6,880 bases of DNA from Actinoplanes liguriensis (GTDB taxonomy: Bacteria > Actinomycetota > Actinomycetes > Mycobacteriales > Micromonosporaceae), in NCBI GenBank assembly GCA_000715855.1, contig KL571277.1, positions 45,556 through 52,435 of the forward strand. The letters run 5' to 3'. The position numbers and the translations under genes were made by a program. The notes beneath the pieces are model-generated. The model was not told where the DNA came from, did not search any database, and was given only the letters and a program-made list of their open reading frames with translations. This document shows, piece by piece, positions 1 to 5,802 of the stretch (position 1 is its first letter; every line of letters begins with the position of its first letter).

Positions 1-72
1 CCGTGGCCGGCCCAGAACGCGAGACCCGCAAGGGCGGCCTCCGTGGCGGGGCACGGTCACCCCGGAAACCCA

Positions 73-78
73 TAGACT
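73..78 (+). promoter_or_regulatory. Possible -10 box for a leaderless MOSC transcript
   Basis: TAGACT fits the actinobacterial -10 pattern TANNNT and ends 7 bases before the GTG at 86, so transcription would begin at or within a base or two of the start codon. No convincing -35 element is seen 16-18 bases upstream, and there is no Shine-Dalgarno. This is tentative. Confidence 0.3.
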
Positions 79-85
79 GCGCCGG

Positions 86-586
86 GTGGAGATCGTCGAG
101 CTTCTCGCCTCGCCCGTGCACCGTTTCGAGGGGCGGCCCGCCGACGGCCCCGCCCCCGCGCCCGCGGGCGAGCTGGTCACCCACATCCGGATCCGGTCCG
201 GGCTCGGCATCGTCGGGGACCGCTACTTCAACCACGCCGCACACCGCGACGCGTCCGTCACGCTGATCGCCCGCGAGTCCCTTCCGGACGGGGCCGGGCT
301 GGCCCAGGCACGGCGGAACATCCTGGTGGCCGGGTTGCGCTTCGGCGACCGTACGCTCGACGACCTGGTCGGCTCGACGCTCACACTGGACTCCGGCGAC
401 GGGCCGATCCGGCTGGCCGTCCGACGCCGGGCGAACCCCTGCGCCTGGATGGACGTGAGCGTCGGGCCGGGGGCGTTCCGGGCGCTGCGCGGCCGCGGCG
501 GGGTCCGCTGTGTCCCGTTGGACGACGGCGTCCTGCGGGTCGGGCCGGTCAGCGCCTCGATCGGGAGCGCTGTGGCCGTACCGTAA
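86..586 (+). CDS. MOSC domain-containing protein
   Basis: Encodes a 166-residue soluble protein that is essentially one MOSC domain, the fold shared with the C-terminus of molybdenum cofactor sulfurase and with YiiM/YuaD-type proteins. Such proteins are thought to bind or transfer sulfur or the molybdenum cofactor through a conserved cysteine. Visible family features are GLGIVGDRYF (residues 39-48), VTLIARE (58-64), RRNILVAG (76-83) and the NPCAWMD block with candidate active-site Cys119. The length is normal for a stand-alone MOSC protein. The GTG start at 86 gives the full domain and has no Shine-Dalgarno; a TAGACT hexamer ends 7 bases before it, so the message may be leaderless. The gene ends at TAA 584-586, 79 bases before the kinase gene, which has its own promoter, so the two are probably separate units. 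The physiological substrate cannot be told from the sequence. Confidence 0.88.
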   Translation: MEIVELLASPVHRFEGRPADGPAPAPAGELVTHIRIRSGLGIVGDRYFNHAAHRDASVTLIARESLPDGAGLAQARRNILVAGLRFGDRTLDDLVGSTLTLDSGDGPIRLAVRRRANPCAWMDVSVGPGAFRALRGRGGVRCVPLDDGVLRVGPVSASIGSAVAVP

Positions 587-606
587 TCGGCCTTTCCTGA
601 CAGCGG

Positions 607-634
607 CTCAGCGCAAGCGCTGTCCGGCCGATAG
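607..634 (+). promoter_or_regulatory. FliA/WhiG-type promoter for the MASE1 histidine kinase
   Basis: A CTCA -35 element at 607-610 is followed, after a 16-base spacer, by GCCGATAG at 627-634. This matches the pattern CTCA-N15/17-GCCGA(A/T) that I recall for FliA-dependent promoters of Actinoplanes missouriensis. The -10 also resembles the GCCGATAA of FliA/WhiG sigma factors generally. Transcription would start near 641, giving a leader of about 25 bases with the Shine-Dalgarno at 656-660. A 14-base inverted repeat, CAGCGC-AA-GCGCTG (609-622), overlaps the -35 and the spacer. The match and spacing are seen directly; the sigma-factor assignment is inferred. Confidence 0.6.
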
Positions 635-655
635 GAGTAGGTCGGACGTCGGTCG

Positions 656-660
656 GGAGG
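656..660 (+). promoter_or_regulatory. Shine-Dalgarno deciding the kinase start
   Basis: GGAGG at 656-660 lies 5 bases before GTG 666. The reading frame is open further upstream into the MOSC gene, to an ATG at 510, but that start lacks a ribosome site and would precede the predicted promoter. GTG 660 overlaps the Shine-Dalgarno itself. GTG 666 is therefore preferred; it puts the first membrane segment right at the N-terminus. Confidence 0.7.
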
Positions 661-665
661 TGACG

Positions 666-2717
666 GTGTCGACTGGCTACCGGATCTCGCTGGCCCGGAC
701 CCTGGCTTTCGCCCTCCTGTATGCCGCCGCCGTCTATGCCGGGCGGCGCACCGCGATGGTCGCGGACAGCGTCAGCCTCGTCTGGCCGGCGGCCGGAGTC
801 GCGGTCGTCTGGTTCTGCGCCCACCGCGACGCGCCCACGAGGTGGCTCGACACGATCCTGCTCGCGGTGATCCTCGGGGTGGGCAACTGGCGGACCGGGG
901 CTCCCGCGGACGTCAGCGTGGTCGCCGGGCTGGTCGGCGTGATCCAGGTGTGGATCTTCCTGTGGGCGCTGCGCCGGTGGCGGCCGAACCTGTGGGGCGC
1001 CGGCGGCACCGACACGCTGCGCTCCCCGCGGGATCTCTGGGTTCTGTTCGCCGTCACGCTGGTCACCTGCATCGGCACCCACGCCGTCAGCCTGCTCGGC
1101 CGCGGCCTGGTCACCGGCTCGTTCACCATCGAGTCGTCGCTGATGGCGCTGGCCCGGCACGTCGCGAGCATCCTGATCATCGGCACGGCCGGGATCTACC
1201 TCGGCGCCGGAACGGCCCGGTGGCAGGCCCGGCCACCACTGCGGCGGACGTCGCTCTGGCGGACCGCGGAGATCGCCGGGATCTTCACGCTCAGCATCGC
1301 CGGGCACATCGGGGCCTTCGCCTACCGGCACGGCCTGCCGCTCTCGTTCGCGCTGCTGGGGCTGACCGTCCTGGTCGGCACCCGGCTGCGCACGCCCTGG
1401 GTGCTGCTGCACAACGCGGTGGTCAGCGCGATCGCGGTGCAGTACACGCTGCGCGGCACCGGCCCGTTCGCCCAGGCCGACGACGTCGCCCAGCGGGCCG
1501 TGATCGTGCAGCTCTTCTGCATCCTGGTCGCGCTGGTCGGGCTGGCCCTGGCGCTCGGCCGGGACGAGCGGACCACACTGCTCACCGCGCTGGCCGAGGA
1601 GAAGACCGAGCTCGACACGCAGAAGAACCTGCTCACCGCCGTGATCGACTCGATGGCCGACGGGCTCGCGGTGATCGCCTCGGACGGGCGCATCACGATG
1701 CGGAACCCGGCGGTGACCGAACTGCTCGGCGGGCGCAAGAGCCCGGACGACCGGCTCGCCGATTCCGGCTGGTACGGCCTCTACCGGGTGGACGGGACGC
1801 GGTTCGCCGACGACGAGCTCGCCTACCTGCGGGCGCTCGCCGGTGAGGACGTCCGCGGCGTCGACATGCTGGTCCGCAACCCCGGGGTCCCGGAAGGACG
1901 GGTGGTCCGGGTGACCGCCACCACCCTGCCGCACGCGGACGGGACGAACAGCGCGGTGGTGCTGTTCCACGACGTCACCGCGGAACGCCGGCACCGCGAC
2001 GAGCTGACCAACTTCGCCGGGGTGGTCGCGCACGACCTGCTCAACCCGCTCGCCGCCGTGGAGGGGTGGACGGCCGCGGCCCTGGACGCGCTGGACGGCG
2101 TGCCGGACCATCCGAACCTGGACCAGGCGCACGCCGACCTGGCCCGGCTCACCCGGGCGTCGGCGCGGATGCGGGGCCTGATCGACGGGCTGCTCGCCTA
2201 CACGACGGCACGGGAGGCGACGGTCGCGCCGTCACCGGTCGACCTCGCCGAGGTGGTCGCGGACATCACCCAGGCCCGCGCGGACGCGGCGGTGGCGGCC
2301 GGCAAACCCGAGCCGCGCTTCACGATCGCCGCGCTCCCGCCCGTGCAGGCGGACCCGGTGCTGGTCCGGCAGCTGGTCGACAACCTGGTCGGGAACGCGA
2401 TCAAGTACACCGCGCCGGGCGTGGTACCGCAGCTGGTGATCTCCGCGGACACGTCCGGCGGGATGGTCACGGTCCGCATCGTCGACAACGGCATCGGCAT
2501 CCCGGACGGTCAGCACGACGCCATCTTCGGGAACTTCCATCGGGCGCACACCACTGGCGGCTACCTGGGGACCGGCCTGGGGCTGGCCATCTGCAAACGC
2601 ATCGTGGAGCGGCACGGCGGCGACATCTCGGCCGCGGACGATCCGGGCGGTGGCTCCTGTTTCATGTTCTCGCTGCCGGAGGCCACGGCCGCCCATCCCC
2701 ACCTGGCCCCGGTCTGA
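666..2717 (+). CDS. Membrane sensor histidine kinase, MASE1-PAS-HisKA-HATPase
   Basis: A 683-residue sensor kinase that should autophosphorylate on His and pass the phosphate to a response regulator not present in this window. Residues ~8-297 are a multi-pass membrane region resembling MASE1, an integral sensory domain of unknown ligand found in kinases and diguanylate cyclases. The stretch AEEKTELDTQ at ~310-319 starts a linker helix. Residues ~322-438 form a PAS domain. The HisKA H-box is FAGVVAHDLLNPL with phosphoacceptor His456. The ATPase domain is complete: N-box around Asn573/Asn577 (DNLVGNAIKY), G1 box D607NGIGIP, F-box FGNFHRAH (621-628) and G2 box G635TGLGLA. No receiver domain is fused, so it is an orphan kinase here. 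It is preceded by a FliA-like promoter, suggesting expression with motility or sporulation genes. The next gene is convergent, ending 10 bases away. The signal sensed is unknown. Confidence 0.92.
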   Translation: MSTGYRISLARTLAFALLYAAAVYAGRRTAMVADSVSLVWPAAGVAVVWFCAHRDAPTRWLDTILLAVILGVGNWRTGAPADVSVVAGLVGVIQVWIFLWALRRWRPNLWGAGGTDTLRSPRDLWVLFAVTLVTCIGTHAVSLLGRGLVTGSFTIESSLMALARHVASILIIGTAGIYLGAGTARWQARPPLRRTSLWRTAEIAGIFTLSIAGHIGAFAYRHGLPLSFALLGLTVLVGTRLRTPWVLLHNAVVSAIAVQYTLRGTGPFAQADDVAQRAVIVQLFCILVALVGLALALGRDERTTLLTALAEEKTELDTQKNLLTAVIDSMADGLAVIASDGRITMRNPAVTELLGGRKSPDDRLADSGWYGLYRVDGTRFADDELAYLRALAGEDVRGVDMLVRNPGVPEGRVVRVTATTLPHADGTNSAVVLFHDVTAERRHRDELTNFAGVVAHDLLNPLAAVEGWTAAALDALDGVPDHPNLDQAHADLARLTRASARMRGLIDGLLAYTTAREATVAPSPVDLAEVVADITQARADAAVAAGKPEPRFTIAALPPVQADPVLVRQLVDNLVGNAIKYTAPGVVPQLVISADTSGGMVTVRIVDNGIGIPDGQHDAIFGNFHRAHTTGGYLGTGLGLAICKRIVERHGGDISAADDPGGGSCFMFSLPEATAAHPHLAPV

Positions 2718-2733
2718 CCCGGCCGGCTCAGAC
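2712..2733. terminator. Near-perfect inverted repeat between convergent genes, likely bidirectional terminator
   Basis: GTCTGA (2712-2717) pairs with TCAGAC (2728-2733), and the intervening bases contain the palindrome CCGGCCGG (2719-2726). The whole 22-base element is self-complementary except for one C-C pair, and it reads almost the same on both strands. It includes the TGA of the kinase (2715-2717) and the stop of the small minus-strand gene (2728-2730). It has no T-tract, which is common for actinobacterial hairpin terminators. A role in stopping transcription from both sides is inferred. Confidence 0.5.
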
Positions 2734-2961
2734 GCGGATGTTGACGCCACTGCTCTGCTCCGTGCGCGCGACGGTGTCGCGGTTCCTGGCCCGGTCCTCC
2801 GTCAGCACGACGGTGTCGCGGCTCCCGGCCCGGTCTTCCGCCAGGTCCGCGCCCGGCAGCACGTGGTCGAGGAGCTGAGGGCAGTCGCCGCGCAGCCGCA
2901 GCCAGGCGGCGTGCGTCTCCCACGCCGAGGACGGGGTCGACGTGCCGATGCTGATGCTCAT
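2728..2961 (-). CDS. Small protein of unknown function with tandem 13-residue repeat
   Basis: A 77-residue protein that I cannot assign to a family. The case for a real gene is strong. ATG 2959-2961 is preceded, 6 bases away, by AAGGAG (2968-2973). A FliA-like promoter lies about 36 bases upstream, and the stop is tidily placed 10 bases from the convergent kinase stop. The N-terminal half (MSISIGTSTP..., then an AWETHAAWLRLR segment) may be amphipathic-helical. Residues 42-54 (EDRAGSRDTVVLT) and 55-67 (EDRARNRDTVART) are a tandem duplication of 13 residues rich in acidic and basic side chains, followed by EQSSGVNIRV at the end. There is no signal peptide, membrane segment or metal-binding motif; one Cys (27). 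Promoter type and the divergent chemoreceptor gene suggest a role in zoospore or sporangium biology, but that is inference. Confidence 0.7.
   Translation of the reverse strand: MSISIGTSTPSSAWETHAAWLRLRGDCPQLLDHVLPGADLAEDRAGSRDTVVLTEDRARNRDTVARTEQSSGVNIRV
2769..2844. repeat. Tandem direct repeat, 39-base period, two copies
   Basis: Bases 2769-2805 and 2808-2844 match at 33 of 37 positions by eye. The period of 39 bases is exactly 13 codons of the small minus-strand gene, so the duplication keeps the frame and yields EDRAGSRDTVVLT/EDRARNRDTVART. Two of the four differences are adjacent and the rest are scattered, consistent with an older duplication rather than an assembly artefact. Confidence 0.85.
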
Positions 2962-2967
2962 CCCGAT

Positions 2968-2973
2968 CTCCTT
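2968..2973 (-). promoter_or_regulatory. Shine-Dalgarno of the 77-residue protein
   Basis: On the minus strand AAGGAG is followed by six bases and then the ATG ending at 2959. This is the strongest ribosome-binding site in the window after that of the ABC ATPase, and it fixes the start of the small gene. Confidence 0.75.
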
Positions 2974-2996
2974 GATCTTCCGTCAGGACCCCGACC

Positions 2997-3021
2997 ATCG
3001 GCTGTAGTTCTTCGAGCTGAG
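2997..3021 (-). promoter_or_regulatory. FliA-type promoter for the 77-residue protein
   Basis: On the minus strand CTCA (3021-3018) is followed by a 15-base spacer and GCCGAT (3002-2997), the same arrangement seen before the histidine kinase (16-base spacer). Initiation would fall near 2990, leaving a leader of roughly 30 bases that contains the AAGGAG ribosome site. Two independent matches, each the right distance from a start codon with a good Shine-Dalgarno, make chance less likely. Confidence 0.6.
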
Positions 3022-3146
3022 GACTTCGACACACCGTTTTTCGCTCCGGCTCCGCAACCGGCAGCCACGCGGGAAGCCCGTACGTCGGGTGTATTTGTCG
3101 AGTAATGTCAGATCATCCAGCGATACCTAGCCTGCCGGGAGGGGCC

Positions 3147-3179
3147 GTGAAGCAACCGGCACGTCCCGGTCAGCGCTGA
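3147..3179 (+). CDS. Possible 10-residue leader peptide before the PilZ-chemoreceptor
   Basis: GTG 3147 follows GGGAGGGG (3137-3144) by 2 bases (GGAGG ends 4 bases before the GTG) and opens VKQPARPGQR ending at TGA 3177-3179. It lies in the same frame as the chemoreceptor gene, whose GTG/ATG pair at 3189/3192 is 9-12 bases downstream and has no Shine-Dalgarno of its own. It could act by translational re-initiation. It could also be chance, or the true N-terminus interrupted by a read error at the TGA. Confidence 0.3.
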   Translation: MKQPARPGQR

Positions 3180-3180
3180 C
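3169..3180. repeat. 12-base perfect palindrome upstream of the PilZ-chemoreceptor
   Basis: GTCAGCGCTGAC is fully self-complementary and sits 11 bases before ATG 3192, covering the end of the possible leader ORF. It could be an operator or a short hairpin that hides or exposes the start. It shares the CAGCG/CGCTG half-site with the inverted repeat inside the kinase promoter at 609-622. The function is not known. Confidence 0.4.
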
Positions 3181-3191
3181 ACCGTGGTGTG

Positions 3192-4361
3192 ATGCCGGTG
3201 TGGTTCGCCCTGGTCGGTGTGCTGATCCTGGCAGGCGCCGGGTTCGCGGTGTTCCGCCACCGGAACGCCGGGGCGGCCGCGGGCGAGCCGGGCGGCCCGG
3301 AGAACCTGGCCGGCGCGCGGCAGGTGATCGCCGAGCTGACCGAGAAGCTGTGGGAGCGCGACGCCGAGCTGGAGCGGCTCCAGGCCGACCGGGTCGCGCA
3401 GGTCCAGGCGGCCGCGTTGCAGCAGAAACAGCAGCAGCAGACGTTGCGCCGCCGGGCCAAGGAAGCGATCGACAGCACGGCCGCGGTGATCGGCGGCAAG
3501 CTCGAGGACGTCGTCGTGCAGGTCAGCGCGGCCCGGGACGCGGCGACCGCCACCAACGAGCGGGTCACCGTCACCAACCACGCGGCCGAGGCCCTGGTCC
3601 GGCGCGCGCACAGCGCGGACGAGGCGGCCACCAAACTCAACACCAGCCTGCACCAGGTCGCCGGGATCGCCAGCGTGATCTCCGGGATCGCGTCGCAGAC
3701 CCGGTTGCTCGCGCTGAACGCGACGATCGAGGCGGTCCGGGCCGGCGAGGCCGGTAGTGGCTTCGCGGTGGTCGCCGACGAGGTGAAGAGCCTGGCGGAC
3801 ACCACCGCGGACTCGACCGAGCAGATCACCAGCACGATCGCCGCCCTGGAGGCGGACGTCGTGCAGATGGGGCAGACGCTCAGCGCGATCATCCACGACG
3901 TCGGGGACATCGAGGACGCGATGCGCCAGCTCGGCGGGATCGCCGACCAGCAGCACGACATCGTGATGCGGCTGCACGGCAGTGTGGACGCGACGATGGC
4001 CCAGATCGGCGATCTGTCCGACGTGGCCGAACGCCTGGAGCGCCGCCGCAGCGACCGGCTCACCATCGAGGGCACGGTGACGCTGCGGGTGCCGGCCCGC
4101 CCGCAGCCGATCCCCGCGCGGATGGTCGACCTCAGCTCGGACGGCATGGGCTGCACGCTGCCCGCCGACGTGCCGGTCGCGGTCGGCGACGTGATCCGCG
4201 CCGAGTTCACCTTCGACGACCTGGCCGGCGCCGCCGACGCGAAGGTGATGCGCCGCATCGCGCGGGACGGCATGGCCGAGATCGGGCTGCAGTTCCAGGA
4301 CCTGCCGACGGTCACGCGCAATCAGATCGACACCTACCTGACCCGGGTGGGCAGCGCCTAA
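3192..4361 (+). CDS. Membrane-anchored methyl-accepting chemotaxis-type protein with C-terminal PilZ domain
   Basis: A 389-residue protein with one N-terminal membrane segment (residues ~3-21), no extracellular sensor domain and no HAMP. A helical stretch (~42-90, with a Gln-rich QQKQQQQ run) leads into an MCP signalling domain (~95-280). Its hairpin tip is clear: [18 protein letters not shown] (169-186) followed by [13 protein letters not shown] (190-202). This is the part that contacts CheA and CheW in known receptors; the usual QTN is QTR here. The C-terminus (~284-385) is a PilZ domain with both c-di-GMP-binding signatures, R285xxxR289 and D313LSSDG318. The protein could therefore feed c-di-GMP level into a chemotaxis complex, as proposed for MCP-PilZ receptors in other bacteria. 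ATG 3192 is chosen; GTG 3189 directly before it is equally possible, and neither has a Shine-Dalgarno. Its end overlaps the convergent TetR gene by 4 bases. Confidence 0.9.
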   Translation: MPVWFALVGVLILAGAGFAVFRHRNAGAAAGEPGGPENLAGARQVIAELTEKLWERDAELERLQADRVAQVQAAALQQKQQQQTLRRRAKEAIDSTAAVIGGKLEDVVVQVSAARDAATATNERVTVTNHAAEALVRRAHSADEAATKLNTSLHQVAGIASVISGIASQTRLLALNATIEAVRAGEAGSGFAVVADEVKSLADTTADSTEQITSTIAALEADVVQMGQTLSAIIHDVGDIEDAMRQLGGIADQQHDIVMRLHGSVDATMAQIGDLSDVAERLERRRSDRLTIEGTVTLRVPARPQPIPARMVDLSSDGMGCTLPADVPVAVGDVIRAEFTFDDLAGAADAKVMRRIARDGMAEIGLQFQDLPTVTRNQIDTYLTRVGSA

Positions 4362-4984
4362 CTCCCGGCCGCGACCTGCGCGTCGAACACGTCGCTCAGG
4401 TCACCGGTCAGATAGCGCTGCACCGACGGCCCCACCGCGGCCACGATCACCTCGGACGGCACCGACGCCAGCGGCTCCACCTTGATCACGTAGCGGGCCA
4501 GGGCGATCCCGACCATGTGACTGGCCGCGAGCGTCACCCGCAACGGCCCCTGCTCGTCGTCGAGCCCCAGCTTCGGCACCGCCCGCCGGAGGATCTGGGT
4601 GACCACGAACTCCCGGAACAGCTTCGCCGTCCACTCGGTGCCGACCGCGGACCGCAGCAGCGCCACACCCGCGGCGCCGCCGGGCCCGTCCCAGATCTGC
4701 AGGAACAGCCGGACGAACCGGGGACCGGCCTGCTCCCGATCACCGTCGGCGAGCGCGTCGATCATCTCGGCCGGGTCCATCGGCGCCTGCATCGCGGCCA
4801 GGAACAGCTTGTCCTTGGTGCCGAAGTAGTGATGCACCAGCGCCGGGTCGACCCCGGCGCCGGTGGCGATGGCACGGATCGAGGCCCCGTCGTAGCCCTT
4901 GTCGGCGAACGCCCCTCGCGCGGCGGCAAGAATCGCCTCCCTGGTGTCCGGGTTGCCGGGCCGGCGCCCGGTCCGTCGTGCCAT
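4358..4984 (-). CDS. TetR/AcrR family transcriptional regulator
   Basis: A 208-residue DNA-binding repressor-type protein. The N-terminal TetR_N domain is typical: [19 protein letters not shown] (14-32), then the helix-turn-helix [27 protein letters not shown] (34-60), where the recognition helix ends in HHYFGTK. The C-terminal half (~75-200) is the variable ligand and dimerisation region; its ligand is unknown. The start is ATG 4982-4984, preceded by AAAGGGG; a longer open frame to 5044 lacks a ribosome site and adds residues ahead of the usual [15 protein letters not shown] beginning. It is the last gene after the ABC ATPase and permease, on the same strand 89 bases after the permease stop, and probably regulates that exporter. 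It may also have its own promoter at 5048-5077. Its TAG overlaps the TAA of the convergent PilZ-chemoreceptor gene. Confidence 0.93.
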   Translation of the reverse strand: MARRTGRRPGNPDTREAILAAARGAFADKGYDGASIRAIATGAGVDPALVHHYFGTKDKLFLAAMQAPMDPAEMIDALADGDREQAGPRFVRLFLQIWDGPGGAAGVALLRSAVGTEWTAKLFREFVVTQILRRAVPKLGLDDEQGPLRVTLAASHMVGIALARYVIKVEPLASVPSEVIVAAVGPSVQRYLTGDLSDVFDAQVAAGS

Positions 4985-5047
4985 CAGAAAACCCCTTTGC
5001 GCGTACGGCCATTGCCCCGCCCCGGGGAGCGCGACGTCACGCACGGA

Positions 5048-5077
5048 ACGCTATCCGCCGTACCGCCGAATCGTCAG
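5048..5077 (-). promoter_or_regulatory. Possible own promoter of the TetR gene
   Basis: On the minus strand CTGACG (5077-5072), an 18-base spacer and TAGCGT (5053-5048) resemble a vegetative promoter. The -35 overlaps the permease stop codon. The -10 hexamer is identical to that proposed for the ABC operon. The leader would be about 55 bases. It would let the regulator be made when the operon promoter is shut. Confidence 0.35.
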
Positions 5078-5802
5078 TGAGTCCGGCGGCGGAGTGTCGC
5101 GGCACCCACCGCGAGCGCGATGATGATCGCGCCGAACACGATGCCCAGGTCACGCCACATCGTCCCGGTCGGGTCGGGATGCGCCCCGACCTCGGTGAGC
5201 GCCTGCACCGAATAGGACATCGGCAGCACGTCGCTGATCCCCTGCAGCCAGCCGACCATCCGCTCGCGCGGGACGAAGAGCCCGCACAGCAGCAGTTGCG
5301 GCGCCACGACGAGCGGCATGAACTGCACGGCCTGGAACTCGGTGCGGGCGAACGCGCTGCACAGCAGCCCGAGCGCGACCCCGAGCACGGCGTTGGCGAC
5401 CGCGATCAGCACGACCAGGCCGAGGCCACCGGCGGCGTTCATGTCCAGCACCCCGTAGGCGAAACCGGCCGCGACCGCCGCCTGCGCCGCGGCCGCCCCG
5501 CCGAACGCGATCCCGTAGCCGAACAGCAGGTCCATCTTGCCGACGGGCGTGGTGAAGAGACGTTCGAGGGTGCCGCTGGTGCGTTCGCGGAGCATCGCGA
5601 TCGACGTGATCAGGAACATCACGATGAACGGGAAGATGCCGAGCATGGTCAGCGCGACGCGATCGAAGACGCGCGGCTGACCGTCGTACATGAAATAGAT
5701 CAGCGTGATCAGGAGCGTCGGCACGACCACGATCAGCGCGATGGTCCGCGGATCGTGCCGCAACTGCGTGAGGATCCGCCGGATCGTGCTCAGGAGAATC
5801 AT
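5074..5802 (-). CDS. ABC-2 type transporter permease
   Basis: A 242-residue integral membrane protein of the ABC-2 (DrrB/NodJ-like) export permease family. Six membrane segments can be picked out at about residues 20-38, 50-70, 93-118, 125-150, 160-178 and 218-237. The cytoplasmic loop RERTSGTLERLFTTP (72-86) after the second segment is the hallmark of these permeases and contacts the ATPase. The ATG (5802-5800) overlaps the ATPase stop in an ATGA arrangement, so the two are translationally coupled and should form one complex, probably two copies of each. The substrate is unknown; drugs, lipids or glycoconjugates are the usual cargo of this family. Confidence 0.92.
   Translation of the reverse strand: MILLSTIRRILTQLRHDPRTIALIVVVPTLLITLIYFMYDGQPRVFDRVALTMLGIFPFIVMFLITSIAMLRERTSGTLERLFTTPVGKMDLLFGYGIAFGGAAAAQAAVAAGFAYGVLDMNAAGGLGLVVLIAVANAVLGVALGLLCSAFARTEFQAVQFMPLVVAPQLLLCGLFVPRERMVGWLQGISDVLPMSYSVQALTEVGAHPDPTGTMWRDLGIVFGAIIIALAVGAATLRRRTH

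Noticed and set aside
1..85. Possible end of an upstream plus-strand gene (frame closing at TAG 73-75) or start of a minus-strand gene
   Set aside because: Codon bias is weaker than in the real genes, there is no ribosome site or recognisable protein segment, and the stretch is too short to decide.
510..665. N-terminal extension of the kinase to ATG 510
   Set aside because: It overlaps the MOSC gene, lacks a ribosome site and would begin upstream of the predicted promoter; GTG 666 has GGAGG at ideal spacing and leads directly into the membrane domain.
549..2132. Long open frame of 527 codons opposite the histidine kinase
   Set aside because: It is the antisense of a well-supported kinase. 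Its translation is low-complexity (Arg, Gly, Pro, Asp, Gln) with no domain, as expected from GC-biased codons read backwards.
2561..3034. Alternative minus-strand frame of 157 codons covering the small gene
   Set aside because: It runs into the kinase coding end, has no Shine-Dalgarno and shows a low-complexity translation; the 77-residue frame has a better start and an in-frame repeat.
3092..3128. AT-richer stretch with TTGTCG, TAATGT and GATACC as a vegetative promoter for the PilZ-chemoreceptor
   Set aside because: No -35/-10 pair has acceptable spacing (the TTGTCG to ATACCT gap is 22 bases), and no FliA-type CTCA/GCCGA pair is present on the plus strand here.
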